This document shows positions 52,429-63,669 of a stretch of DNA of 64,000 nucleotides, piece by piece; position 1 is the stretch's first letter, and each line of letters starts with the position of its first letter. The DNA comes from Nelumbo lutea (lineage: Eukaryota > Streptophyta > Magnoliopsida > Proteales > Nelumbonaceae): the NCBI GenBank assembly GCA_022828595.1, contig JAKGHH010000008.1, positions 22,064,378-22,128,377 on the forward strand, in the 5' to 3' direction. The position numbers and the translations under genes were made by a program. The notes beneath the pieces are model-generated. The model saw only the letters and a program-made list of their open reading frames with translations, made no database searches and was not told where the DNA came from.

Positions 52429-54272
52429 TCAATCTTCCTCGTCTTCAGAAGGGACTTTGACAACACCCGAAGGACCCGCTTTGTCTTCGGAATCTGCCTC
52501 GTCATCAGCTGCGGCAGCCATCTCCTTAGTGATGTGCGAGGTGGTTATGGCGCTGATATTGAGGTCGGGGTACGTGTTCCTTATCATCCATCGGCTCAAC
52601 TTGAAACCCCATCTGTACGAGCCCATAATCATGTCGTCAAAGTGTGGTGAGGCGATATAATCATCAGCGGCTTTCGCCTTTGCCTCAACGACTTGAGAAA
52701 AGATCTGCGTCTTCTCCCTAATGTCTTTCTGAAGGTACATGACTTGGTGCTCCAGGTTCAACTTCAGATTGGCCATATGTCTCACCACCATTCCTAAGGC
52801 CTCTTTGTCCCTTTGAGACCTTGATAGCTAAGCCCACGCAGCACGAGAAGCCACCTCGACAGCTTCTACCCGTCTCAAGTGTCTCTTCGCTTGAATCACT
52901 AAGGCGTGGATAGAGGAGTTCACCTACCAGAACGAGGACAAATCAGCTCGGCCCAAAAAAAAAAGAAAAACGCTCTCCGACTTACCACCATGGCGTGAGT
53001 TGCAAATCGAGAACCTATCTGATTGGTAGGAAGATTGGCCCACTACGTAACCTCCTCAGGACAAGTGGCGGCCTTGCTTTTTCGAAGAGCGTAGCCCAAC
53101 GTCAACACGCTCCCAATCCCACCATGGCTCCCCGAGCCCGAAGGCACAGCCCGGGTATAGGCAAAGTCAGCATAGGGAGCCCCAACATAGGGAGCCCCTG
53201 TCGCCTCCTGAACTGAAAGGGGCACCTCGGGTTCCCCAAGAGGATCCGTCCTCGGTACCTCGGGTTCTGCCACCCAGGAAGGATTGGCACGAACTCGCTT
53301 AGCGGCTCGCTTCTTCTGTTTCATGCCAGCAAACAAGTTCGCACCTCGAGTCTTGTCTGCCTCCATAACACCTACAAAAAGGAGCTCGGCGTCAGAAGAC
53401 GGGAATAAAAGTAGAAACAAGTATCTTTATCTGAGCAAGAAACCTACCCGAACTCAGACCGGCCGGAATGAGTTTATCCTCTGTCATATAGGCTTTACAT
53501 TTTAGCCCAAACTGGGCCCAGTCTCGGAGGCCCTTCACTATGTCTTCATCTAAAACAACACCGGGATTAGGAGCGGCCAAACCCCACAGTAAAAAATGGC
53601 CACCCCGTAGCACTTTGAAACACGAAGTAGTCCCGCTTCCATGCCGGGACCTTGTTTGGGAGATCGTGTAAGAGCTTGAAGCTCGGGCGAGATGACAAAT
53701 AGTATGCCCTCCTACGCCCGGGCAGGGGACCCGCTTGTTTCTTAAGCATGAGAATAGTGGAAAAAATCTCTAGGTCCAAAGGAAGGCAGTGCTCACAGCA
53801 AAGGAAGATAGTCCCAACAAGGTTGCCGATAGAGTTCAGGTGAAGCTGACCTATAGTGACGCCGAAGTGATTCATAACCTCGACGATTAGGGGATGGAAG
53901 GGAAGGCGCAGCCTGGCAACAAGCTGCTCCCGGAATATCACGATCTCATCCGGACCGTGCTCCCAAGGAAAGTCGCCCGAGGGTAAAAAGTAAGTATACT
54001 CCCCAGGCAGGTTGTATTGGACGATGAGGGACCAAAGATTTTCGGACGTCATAGTAGAGGGTGCGAACTTGTCTGGCACCCGACCTCGACGAGAGGTGGA
54101 TGCGAAACTACTCAAGGTGACTCGGCCTACGGGCTCCAACTCGAGCTCTTCCTCGAGCTCTACCTTGGGCCCCGCCTCAGACTCACTAAGGCTATCGGGG
54201 GCAACAGCTCGGCTCGTAGAACCAGCGTCTGACCCCCCCCAGAGGGCTATCCGTGCTACTAAAACTAGACAT
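52429..54272 (-). CDS. Antisense gene of the Retand-like element, copy A (three exons)
   Basis: Encoded opposite to the rest of the element, between integrase and 3' LTR. Start MSSFSSTDSPLGG at 54272, with a likely 1-base slip in the C8 run (54233-54240). Exon 1 (to 53448): ENLWSLIVQYNLPGEYTYFL, LRLPFHPLIVEVMNHFGVTI, GTIFLCCEHCLPLDLEIFST, the 'putative gypsy type transposon' (Transposase_28-like) domain. Intron 1 53447-53372 (76 bp), exon 2 53371-52986, intron 2 52985-52924 (62 bp), exon 3 52923-52429 with helical region, GSYRWGFKLSRWMIRNTYPD and acidic tail (ADDEADSEDKAGPSG...PSEDEED). Both introns are GT-AG, keep phase, and sit at the same codons as in copy B. Frameshifts near 53600 and a stop at about 52830 make this copy probably inactive. 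Function unknown. Confidence 0.82.
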
Positions 54273-54776
54273 CAAAAACTAAGAAGGCCGAGGACTCACT
54301 AGGAAAAGCTACCGAGCTACGAACGAATGCCCGAACTACGGACGAGTGACACGATCCATCTGGCTTGGATGCGAGCTCAAGGAACAAACACTAAAGGATA
54401 ATAGAGGAAAGTGACTGGGGGTCCCCCCACTATTTAAAGCCACTGTACCCGCGCATCAATAGCCAAGATCGAAACCATCCAACGGCTCCCCGCAAAGTCA
54501 GCTGTGCACTCCCTAACGAAAAGACACTTTGGTGCGCACGTTCGAAAATTTGAAATTGTTTGGCGTACACATTCAAAAATTTAAAAATTTGAAAATCGTT
54601 GGCGCGTGTGAGCCACATGTAGCCTGGGACTAACCCCTGGTTGAGCCAAGAACACAAGCAGACCAGACCAGAAAAGTTCCTGATCAGGGCCAAAGTGTCC
54701 CGAGGCAAATCCACCTGTCATCCCGTGAACTCTCCATGCCGGGTCAAGACCCCGAGCGCGGGGAGTGGGGGGCAAT

Positions 54777-55652
54777 TGATGGAGGAAGGTTTGACCCGAC
54801 CCCTTGGCCATGCGACACGTGGAAGCAACCGAGGGTGACCTGGAAGAAATGCCAGCTTGGCACGGAAGCAGGCCCACAACCCGAGATCCGAACTAAAGAG
54901 CCAAGCTCCCTCAAAGGAACCTGCAACCTGAGCTCCAAACTAAAGAGTCCTGAGCTCTCCCTTCGAGGTCCTGAGCCTTACAAGCACCAAAGGCAAAAAA
55001 CCCGAACTGTCCGCCCAGGGACAGTTTGGGCCATACTTCTATCTGAACTCAAGACCACCTCGCGCACTACTTCGGCTCCAAGTCGCCTGACTGGACAGAC
55101 CATACCAAACGCCCAGGAGACCGTACCCGAAGGTGGCGCACCTGACTGATTAGGGGACCGACACATGACAACCGCCATCCAACAGCCACCTGCCATTGCC
55201 ATTACAGACGGACAGAGGCGGCCCTGGCAATTGACAGTGGAGGTTATGACACCCGAACTGACAACTGGTTGTGGAGGTTATGACACCCGAACTGGCAACT
55301 GACAGAGGAAGTGACCCGATCTGGCAAAGGGAGTGACTCGATCTGGCAGAGGGAGTGACCCGATCTTGTAGAGGTAATGATGCCTGAACTGGCAGAGGCA
55401 TGGAAGTGAGTGTACATGGTAATTATAAAAGGCCCCCATCCCACAAAAAAGAGGGTATATGTGATTCTTACGTTTTCTTGTCTTAGAATTCCTCATTTCC
55501 CTTGCCTTCTGAAGAACACTATCTTGAGTTTCAGAGTGTTCCAACTGGGTTCCCCCCCGGAAATCTCCATTTTCTTCCTTGTCTCAAGCACCTCCGATCT
55601 CATTAGAAGCGAAATAACCGACAGATAAGATAGACAAGATCACACACCATCA
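54777..55652 (+). repeat. Retand-like copy A 3' LTR
   Basis: TGATGGAGGAAGG...CACCATCA after the purine-rich tract gggagtggggggcaat (54761-54776). Two 34-bp units instead of four. Many scattered base differences from the 5' LTR indicate an old insertion. Confidence 0.92.
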
Positions 55653-55856
55653 CAATCTAATAAATATTTTGGACTAGATTGGTCCAATCCAATAAGATGT
55701 GAACTGTAAGAATATTTAGCATCTTTGAATAACATGGCGAATTTTCTGGTTTTAGATGGGAAGATTTCACCTCATCGTGGTGGGCTTATCTCATGGATCT
55801 TTTTGTGACTACAATTTTTTTACTGCTCACTGAGCTAATAATTCAATTTTGTTACT

Positions 55857-56262
55857 CTCAGGAAAACACACCGATATGGATGAAGGCATCAGACCTGGGC
55901 ATAACAGGCTACAATTCCTATGGGATCTCAAATTATGACATAATGCAGTACAATGATGACATGAAGAAATTCAGGAAGATGCCATTAAGCAGCCAGGAGT
56001 ACATTAAACTTTCTGTCCCTCATAAGAATATATGGATCTTGAGTTTATAACAAGAGAGAAAATGCAAAGGGAAGTTTCACTTGCAGATCAAATCCGGGCA
56101 GCCAAAATCCAAAGAGTGGAATGTGTAGCAGTCACAAAGTCTTTGGTTCAGACCCTACCAAATTCTTGTACAAACCAAGAAATTATTAAATTGAAATTAA
56201 AATGTATTTGTGATTCAAATAGTTTGAATGGAGAATGGTTTTTTAAATTTTTTTATAATTGA
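55857..56262 (+). pseudogene. Unrecognised exon-like block, copy 2
   Basis: After acceptor-like ttactctcag: ENTPIWMKASDLGITGYNSY, GISNYDIMQYNDDMKKFRKM, then in another frame MDLEFITREKMQREVSLADQ, IRAAKIQRVECVAVTKSLVQ and TLPNSCTNQE. Slightly longer and less damaged than copy 1. Not recognised. Confidence 0.5.
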
Positions 56263-56359
56263 TGTTTTTTCATCTTTTATATTTTATTTCAGTTTAAATG
56301 AATATATAGAAAATAGGTAATTTAAAGAAAATTAAATATAAAATAGGTTATTTGAAAAA

Positions 56360-56737
56360 AAAAAAGTATACTTTTAGCGGCAGCCGCGACTGTCGCCTGG
56401 CTACACCTAAAAAGCACGCTGCAAATATATAGCCGCAGTCGAACTTGGTTTTTAGCGGTAGTTGCAACTGCCAATTGCCGCTAAAAACAATCTTTAGCGG
56501 TAATCGGATGTAAAAACAACCTTTAGCAGCAGTCGGATGAGCATTAGTGGCAGTCGTGACTGCCATTAAAAACAACCTTTAGCAGCAGCTTAGTATTTAT
56601 ACCGGCAGCCGCAAAATCTGCCACTAGAACGTCTAGCGACAGTTCTTTTAGCGGCACTTTGCCGACTGCCGGTAAAGACTATAGCAGCAGTTTTGATGAC
56701 CTTTAGCGACAGTTTTGTCATTTTTCTTGTAGTGTGT
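56360..56737 (+). repeat. CACTA-type subterminal repeats and terminus
   Basis: Many ttagcggcag/ctgccgcta motifs, then the terminal repeat: minus strand CACTACAAGAAAAATGAC starting at 56737. Confidence 0.82.
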
Positions 56738-56801
56738 CTTTATGGATGCTATAGAATATTTTGAACTACTATTGATATTTCAATTAATTGCTTAAAATTC
56801 A

Positions 56802-57640
56802 GCCCATGTAAGTTTTAGTTACTACTCCTATCTTTAAGTTAAAATACTTGAATATAATTCTAATATTTATGTGTTTTGATTTGCAGGTTCAACTAATATG
56901 TTAAGTGGATTTGCATTGAAAGATATGCTGCATCATTATGGAATTTGATTATTTTTTTTTAAGTTCTTGTACTATTTATATTTCAATTGGATATTGTATT
57001 TTGAACAATGTCTTTTGGATAATTCAATATATAGTGTTTGAATTAATAGATTTCATTTTAAAATGATTTTTATCAAATGGCTTTTTTGTATTAAACAGGT
57101 ATGAAAATGCTAAGTCAATAAACAATTCAAGTATCACAAAAATGCTGCTATTGAGTGGGTATATGAATCTTTAAAAAAAAAAAAATAGGTATATGTTGGC
57201 AGTCATGCCTGCTGGCTTAGCAATCAACGTCACCAAAAAATGTTAGAATTAACCTGGTATAAATAAAAATGAAATAAAAAAGATTTATGCCAGCGGTCAT
57301 GAAACTGCCGGTTTAGCCACAAATAACACCTAAAAGGTGGCGGTCATTTAACACCTAAGCCGGCAGTTCAGACCGTCACCTAAGAATACGAGGGAGTTTG
57401 ACAGAAATCTAAGACAACAGTCTTTTAGTATCTAAGCCGGCGGTGAAAACCGCTGCCTGATTAGTGCTAAGCTGGCGGCTTGGTGTGACTTCTGCTTCAG
57501 AGCAATTAAAACCGTCTTCGACCGGCCATCTAAAAACTAAATATAAAATAAAAATAAATTATACATTATTTATTGATAAAAGGATCACCCCAATCGATAA
57601 AAGCAATAGATAAAAGGAGCATCTCTCCACCATGATAACT
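56802..57640 (+). repeat. Direct repeat, copy 1 (CACTA-like 3' region)
   Basis: Matches 58738-59480 and then 60030-60120; the stretch between (59481-60029) is absent here. It includes an intron-like end and short exon (gatttgcag then GTTCAACTAATATGTTAAGTGG, split here as in copy 2) and ccggcggt/accgccgg subterminal motifs (57180-57545). Confidence 0.8.
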
Positions 57641-57879
57641 ATTAACAAGCATAGGTATCTTTTGTTTCGATCTTATTTTGATATTAAATAACTTTAAACG
57701 ATAATTTAAAATTAGTTATTATTTATTTCTTTTTCTTTGAACAAATTGAAACCTTACAATTACTTTTCGGTATCATGAATTTTCCATAAAGAAACTAAGA
57801 GACAAATCATGGTTAGATGTAATCAATAAAGTATACAACATACAAAATTAAAAAAAAAAAAAAAAAGAAAGTCTTACAC

Positions 57880-58270
57880 GAATGGGGACAAATCTAGAGT
57901 AGTTATCAGGAACATCTTCGAAGTTATTATACCTAATTAATCATCTGGATGATGGAAACTTCTCAATAACATGCATTAATTTAAGTTTTGCCGATAATCA
58001 AGGACAAAACGTGTTTATTGGCCGAAGCGTATACATAAACCTCAATAGGCAATGGAATCATGACATAGATGGAGTTTTCTCCTTCAAGTTCAAAATTCCA
58101 ACAACAATTAGCATGTTGATGCTAGCAAAAGAAAAAAACAAAGAGATATTGCTGACATGGCGCTGTTTTTTAAAGACAATATCGGTTCCAAACACTTGCA
58201 TGTGACTTCTGACTGATTCGAATTTTGAATTAAAATATAACAAAACAAATAATAGTAAATGCATCTACCA
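57880..58270. repeat. Dispersed repeat, copy 1
   Basis: Shares several blocks with 63670-63960, for example ggggacaaatct, agttatcagg, cctcaataacatgcattaat and acacttgcatgtgactt. No coding capacity; class unknown. Confidence 0.65.
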
Positions 58271-58309
58271 GCCTTTTTTTTTTATCTTTGTAACTAAGGC
58301 TCCATTTGT

Positions 58310-58740
58310 AAGTGAGGCTTTACCCTCTATTGAGGTGCACTCCGCGATGATGGACCTGCCAATAATCTTGTTGATTACTTTGCGGATTGGTCTTTCTTCT
58401 GGTAACTAACTGCCTTTGTGGCTGTTCACTCTACCTGATGGTGGATTCGGGAGCATTTTTTCTTTGCTCCCCCTACTGGTTTGTTTGGCAATTAGCCTGA
58501 TCTCTATCCCCTTTCTGTATGAAATTTTTTAGATATCCGCGACGGATGAGCTCTTTAATCTCATCGCGGAAAAATTTACAACTTTGGGTGCTATGACCAT
58601 GGTCTTTATGAAAATGACAATATACATTTCTGTTTCTGGTGGCGGGATCTCCCCTCAACCGAGGTGGCCACTTCACGTAGGAGGCATCTTTGATCGCCAT
58701 AAGAATTTTTCTTCGCTTCGCGTTGAGGGGCGTTGGCCCA
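58310..58740 (-). pseudogene. Gypsy gag C-terminal part (element C)
   Basis: Open at 58473-58700: AIKDASYVKWPPRLRGDPAT, CHFHKDHGHSTQSCKFFRDE (a CxxH-DHGH-C zinc motif typical of Tat-group gag), IKELIRRGYLKNFIQKG. Leads into broken protease-linker sequence (about 58310-58470). The N-terminal part of the same gag is at 60125-60727. Confidence 0.82.
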
Positions 58741-60120
58741 TGTAAATTTTAGTTACTATTCTATCTTTATAGTTAAAATACTTGAATATAATTCTAATAT
58801 TTATATGTTTTGATTTGCAGGTTCAACTAATATGTTAAGTGGATTTGCATTGGAAGATATGCTGCATTATTATAGAATTTGATTATTTTTTTTAAGTTCT
58901 TGTACTATTTATATTTCAATTGGATATTGTATTTTCAACAATGTCTTTTGGATACTTTAATATATAATCTTTGAATTAATAGATTTCATTTTAAAATGAT
59001 TTTTATCAAATGTTTTTTTTTTTTTTTGTATTAAACAGGTATGAAAATGCTAAATCAATAAACAATTCAGGTATCACAAAAATGCTGCAATTAAGCGGGT
59101 ATATGAATTTTTTTAGAAAAAAAATAGTTATATGTCGGCGGTCATGTCCGCTGGCTAAGCAATCAACATGACCAAAAAATGTTAGAATTAACTTGGTATA
59201 AATAAATATGAAATAAAAAACATCTATGCCAACGGTCATGAAACTGCCGATTTAGCCACAAATAACACCTAAAAGGTGGCGGTCATTTAACACCTAAGCC
59301 GGCAGTTCAGACCGCCACCTTAGAATACGAGGGAGTTTGACAGAAATCTAAGGCAGCGGTCTTTTAGTATCTAAGCCGACGGTCAAAATCGCTGCCTGAT
59401 TAATGCTAAGCTGGTGGCTTGGTGTGACTTCTGCTTCAGAGCAATTTAAACCGTCTTCAACTGACCATCTGAGGCGGCGGTCTTTTGCATCTAAGCTGTC
59501 GGTCCTAATCTAGGGTGGCAGCTGATAAGAGGGCAGACGCTTGACTGCTGCCTTATGTCTAAGGCAGTGGTCTAAAGGCCTAAGCTGACGGTCCTATGAT
59601 CGTAGACTTTGACCGTTTTTCTTGTAATGGTTATCGTAAACTTTGAGGTGGTTTAATCACTGGCCATTATTCCAAGTACAATTCTCCTAAAACCTGGAAT
59701 TTAATAAAAAACTGTTGCTTGGTAAAAAAACCTCTAATCCTTTGGTTGATCCGTTGACTTATTAAATCCGGTGCCCAGGTCATAGGTTGTATGTTAAATA
59801 TATATGTAAATTTTTAGAGGCCATAACATTGTGATTCGATATCCAATTGGGATGATTCTATTTTTGATTTTGGGTAAATTTTAGAAATCTATTCACCCCG
59901 AAGGAGACAAAGACAAAGGTGCCTTGCCCCACTATTTTCACAAAAAAAAAAAAAAAAAAACTTTTTCGCCTCAATTTATAATTTTTTATGTTTTTTATAG
60001 ATAAAAGATAAAAGTGAATAAAAAACAAATTAAATATAAAATAAAAATAGATTATAAATTATTTATTGACAAAAAGGTCGCCCCAATCGATAAAAGCAAT
60101 AGATAAAAGGAGCATCTCTA
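58738..60120 (+). repeat. Direct repeat, copy 2, with CACTA-like terminus
   Basis: The full version of the repeat at 56802. Subterminal motifs (aagccgacggtc, aggcggcggtc) at 59130-59600 lead to an end reading CATTACAAGAAAAACGGTC on the minus strand from about 59630, one base from the CACTA start. From 59640 to 60030 I see AT-rich sequence only. Confidence 0.78.
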
Positions 60121-60124
60121 CGAA

Positions 60125-61275
60125 ATGCGTCCAGCATTTGATTGTCCCTCGTGCGAGGTTCCTGTACCATGTGTTTGCTACTCCTTTGAATGTTGTGGAG
60201 AAGGCCACGCACATGGAGGACTCGTCAGCCCCAGCTAGGTGCTTTTGGGACTGGAAGGAGTCCACATGATCGTTTGGATCAAAAGACCCATCGTATTTGT
60301 CCAACGGAGGCATTTTGAAGTCCTTCGGCATCGGGGTCGCTAGGAGCTCGGAGGACAGAGGGGATGACCCGGAGAGGAGAGGAGCGGTCTTTGTGGCTAC
60401 TGAGCTCGCCTCCTCTTTACCTTTTACCTTCTCTGGTTGGCTGGGCCCGGCGAGCTGGCTAAGAATTGTAGTTCGGCGAGCCTTGCGACGCCTTCGTTGC
60501 TGCTTATTGATCGGCTCTGCATTGGTGCTACTGACCTCTATGTGTTCGGGTACCGTTCTGGCGCGGAGTGGCTCTGGTTGCTGTGGCTGACTTCCTTGGA
60601 TGGAATGGCCTAGCCTTGAGTCTGCAGCTAGAACCCGGAACCGGTTCCCTACAAGCGAACCTTCATGATGCGAGGGCCGGGGTAAAATGGCTTTGGCGGG
60701 CTGAGTATCTTCTGACCTGTTTGCCATGTTGCCCTGTGAAGCGGGCGGGGTGACTTGTCTGTCCCTCCTGCCGCGGGACGAAACCTGACTCCTAAGAAGA
60801 AGTGGAACTTGGGAGGTCTCACCTCAACGAGGAGAGCGAGTGTTCTGCCGACTAGATTGATTCTGTACCTCTAGGTGCCGGGGTGGAACTGGTTGCTGAT
60901 TTTGTTGCAGAGGAGGGAATTGCTGCTGTTACTATTGCTGGTAGAAATGATGGAGGACTTGTTGTTGATAGTGTTGATACTGCTGGACCTATTGCATTTG
61001 GACCTGAATGGCCCAAACATAGTGTACCAGGTCGTCAAGCTGGGCTTGCCCGACTCCAGGGGGAACCACAGACGTTTCAGCGAAGGTCGCGCCTACTACT
61101 GGGGGGAGTGGCGCATTCACCTGTGTAGTCGCTTGAGGCATGGTCAGCGTTGGGACCCCAGCCGCAGTAAGCGGTATGGCGAACTGACCGATGCAGACAG
61201 GCGGGAACTGAGGCTGCCCCACGGAGACGTTCACTTTGTTTGTTTTGTCCAGTGTTGCTGGATGATTCCATGGAT
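60125..61275 (-). pseudogene. Gypsy element C gag, N-terminal part
   Basis: From MESSSNTGQNKQ (ATG near 61272) through a Gln-rich region (QMQQVQQYQHYQQQV, 61000-60930), in several frames. Open at 60059-60727: RRRRKARRTTILSQLAGPSQ, KDFKMPPLDKYDGSFDPNDH, VDSFQSQKHLAGADESSMCV, TWYRNLARGTI. Interrupted after this by the CACTA-like repeat. Confidence 0.82.
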
Positions 61276-61338
61276 TTGATTCTGTGATTAATGGTGGAAA
61301 AAGGCTTTTTTGCAGCGATTCCCACGGACGGCGCCAAA

Positions 61339-61784
61339 TGATGTAGCGCGATCTACCTGCTCCCTATTGGAAGTAATCTGGCTTCCAGGTGGACGACGAA
61401 CAAAGTTGATTTGCAAAAGGATCAGAGAACCCGGGGTTGCTAGCCCGGCGAGGTTGCTCCGATGCTAAAGTCAGTAGACTGTTGCGAGCTTAGAAAGCTT
61501 TAGAGTGTAGAAAGCTTGAGAGCAGAATAATCACGCGTACCTTGAACCTCCAGGGGTGGAGCCTTTATATAGTCGAGTCCTCGCGGGTTTCGCGGATCAG
61601 TTCCGGGATCTTCGTCATGATAGGACCCGTTTCCGCGTTAGTTGGAAGATAACGCTGCCAACCGATAAGGTTCATCACTTCCGCCCGAATTGGCGATGGT
61701 TTTGTAAAATTGGTGAGAGAGAGAGAGAGACAACCGAGAAGATTAAGGTTTAGTAATTTCTATATTCCATTAAATACTAGATTA
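61339..61784 (-). repeat. Gypsy element C 5' LTR (about 446 bp)
   Basis: Ends (minus strand) GCTACATCA next to the primer site TTTGGCGCCGTCCGTGGG (61338-61321). The other end is set by the shared limit actagattag seen also at 38462. It lacks the usual TG start, so the true end may be slightly different. Contains an (AG)8 run at 61716-61730. Confidence 0.7.
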
Positions 61785-61929
61785 GAATTTGGTAAGATCT
61801 AAGGCTGTAGGATTAAAATCTTTAATTTCCTACAAATCTCTATTTAATATATAAAACATCAATTATCAAATATGTTTAAATAACATATATACATAACGAT
61901 ATATATATATATATATATATTATTTATAA

Positions 61930-62072
61930 ATATTCAGGCCGGGCCTAAATAATTAAGCCCAAACCCAACCCTAAATTTTGTGGGCCTGATGCGGGCTGGG
62001 CCTTAACAAAAAACCTAGGCCCAAAACCAAATTTTCTGGGCTGGGCTGGACTGGACTGAAATAATCACCCCT
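61930..62072. repeat. hAT-type end, GGGCC-rich
   Basis: Ends aataatcacccctag, i.e. minus strand TAGGGGTGATTATTTC, a hAT-like end, preceded by ggctgggc/gcccaac-rich subterminal sequence. The other end and target duplication were not found. 62080-62690 is AT-rich without recognisable genes. Confidence 0.4.
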
Positions 62073-62743
62073 AGTTGTAGCTAGTATATTGTTTACGAGA
62101 TTTACTTAAAAAAAAAAGAGGAAATAGTAGAAGAGCTAGGATGGTAATGTTTACCCTAAAAATGGATTTCCATATACCTGCCTTGATAGGGTGTTTTTTT
62201 TTTTTTCTTTTGCTTGAAAGACAGATATAGATTTTGGGGAGGAGGCGAGTTTTGGGATTCTACAACCTGTACAGGTATCAGTATATAAGGTATGGTATTA
62301 GGCTAAATCCAATGCTTTCCACCCACATATTGTTGGAAAGCAATATGAACTTTATGTATTAGATATTGGTTTTAATAATAATTTGAATTTTATGTAAGGA
62401 TAATTGATAATTTAGGTATTTTTTTCATGTCTTAATCAAATAATTGGAAATTTTACTGTTTATTTATGTTATTTGACTTATTTATTGCTTATATATAACA
62501 AGGAATAATTGGAAATTAGATGTGGGTTCTAAATCCAACCTGCCCCACTCTTGAATGCGGGGATGTTAGGTTCAGGGAGGATTTTGCATTTATATATCTG
62601 TATAGAGGGTTTGGATTCTTAAAAATCCAACCCGCTACAAGTTTTGGGGCAGATACAGGTTGGAAGGTTTAGGGATGTGGGTAAGATCTAGAATTTATGA
62701 AACCCTCCCAAACCTACCCATTTCAACTTGTGGCCATGAAAAA

Positions 62744-63160
62744 ATATTGGAACTTGGGAGACAAATGCATGCTGAATTTGTCGGCGAGCACGTCTCGCAG
62801 GTCGCTAGGTCAGTGCCTGTGCCAGGCCGCCAGTTCGCGCCTGGGCCAGGCCGCCAAGTGGGACACCATCAACTTGGCTAACGCAAGATGTTGCCTAAGT
62901 GGTTTCGGGTGTCACCTACTTGTTCCGGGGTGCCATGTGTCACAATATCATTGGAGGTCCAAATCCGGCCTCATCAATATATCCCTTAAACATTATTCAT
63001 GTGTTGTGGATATGTTGGGCAAGACAGGGCGGCTTGATGAGGTAGAGGAGTTTGTGTGTCAGGTGTCAACAAAGCCATGGTTATCTGCATTGCAGAGCTT
63101 ACTTGGGGCTTGTAGTATTCATGGGAATGTCGAAATGGGTAAAAGGGCTAGTGAGAAGGG
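62744..63160 (+). pseudogene. PPR-protein gene fragment
   Basis: A piece resembling LELGRQMHAEF (62744-62780) and, after foreign or broken sequence, HYSCVVDMLGKTGRLDEVEE, FVCQVSTKPW, SLLGACSIHGNVEMGKRASE (62970-63159). This is the last PPR repeat and E motif of plant pentatricopeptide proteins (HYxCxVDLLGRxGRLxEAE...LLGACxxHGNVExGxxA). Such proteins edit or process organelle RNA. No start, no complete repeats. Confidence 0.75.
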
Positions 63161-63290
63161 GGATGGTTTCTTCTCAGGTGGGGGCAATGGTTTCTTCTCC
63201 CCACGGCGACAACAGTTTCTTCTCAGGCAGCGGCAACAATTTCTTCTAACCGCGGCAGCAATAGTTTCTTCTCCCCACGATTGCCCAAAT
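63161..63290 (+). repeat. Short repeats of (a/g)gtttcttctc with C- or G-rich spacers
   Basis: tttcttct occurs five times at roughly 20-25 base spacing, with ggcggcaac-type spacers. It follows the PPR fragment and has no gene. Confidence 0.65.
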
Positions 63291-63669
63291 CGAATAGAAC
63301 CCAACTTTTAATCATGGTTATTTTGGTCTTTTTAAAATTTATGATTTAAACAATTTAAAAAAATATATGGGAATTTCAGTAACTTGACAATAATCTGTAA
63401 TGTGAGTTGATGGAAATGGACCTAAAGTATAGGATATTCATCTGTAATTTATCCTGCTTTTGTAATAATACGGCATCGATTCTGTAAGATGCCTAATTGG
63501 ACCGGTCCAAACATTAAAATTAATAATCCAAATGTTAGCCTGACGTTATTATTGAAAATAGGTTATTAAACTTTTAAAATTAATAATCCAAATGAGGATA
63601 AATCTGAGGTAGTTACTGAAAATAAATTATTCAATTTTTAAAATAAAGAAAAAAAAGAAAAGGAAAAAT

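Larger units (their letters stand above)
48118..55652 (+). mobile_element. Retand/Tat-like Ty3/gypsy element, copy A, with antisense gene
   Basis: LTRs of 923 and 876 bp and a perfect 5-bp duplication caatc (48113-48117 and 55653-55657); the empty site is visible at about 43153 in copy 1 (ccaatctaataaat). Inside are primer site, gag, remnant RNase H, integrase, then an antisense gene, then purine tract and 3' LTR. Protease and most of RT are gone. The order, and an extra antisense frame between integrase and 3' LTR, are known for the Tat/Retand group of plant gypsy elements. Confidence 0.92.
44443..56737 (+). mobile_element. CACTA-like unit, copy 2, interrupted by a solo LTR and a Retand-like element
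   Basis: Order: end of an SDH1 exon (44443-44452), full intron, next SDH1 exon, non-coding sequence, solo LTR (45162-47112), non-coding sequence, Retand-like element (48118-55652), unrecognised exon, subterminal repeats and a CACTA terminus. On the minus strand the right end reads CACTACAAGAAAAATGAC from 56737, a textbook CACTA end. The left CACTA end is not present. Confidence 0.7.
58310..61784 (-). mobile_element. Gypsy element C (Tat group), 5' LTR and gag, interrupted
   Basis: Minus strand: LTR, primer site, gag N-terminus, a 1.38-kb CACTA-like repeat (58741-60120), gag C-terminus. No pol found. Same lineage as copy A judging from gag and primer site, but with a shorter LTR. Confidence 0.8.

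Noticed and set aside
60875..61279. 134-codon plus-strand frame rich in Leu
   Set aside because: It is the complement of the Gln-rich gag N-terminus of gypsy element C; poly-Gln codons read backwards give Leu runs.
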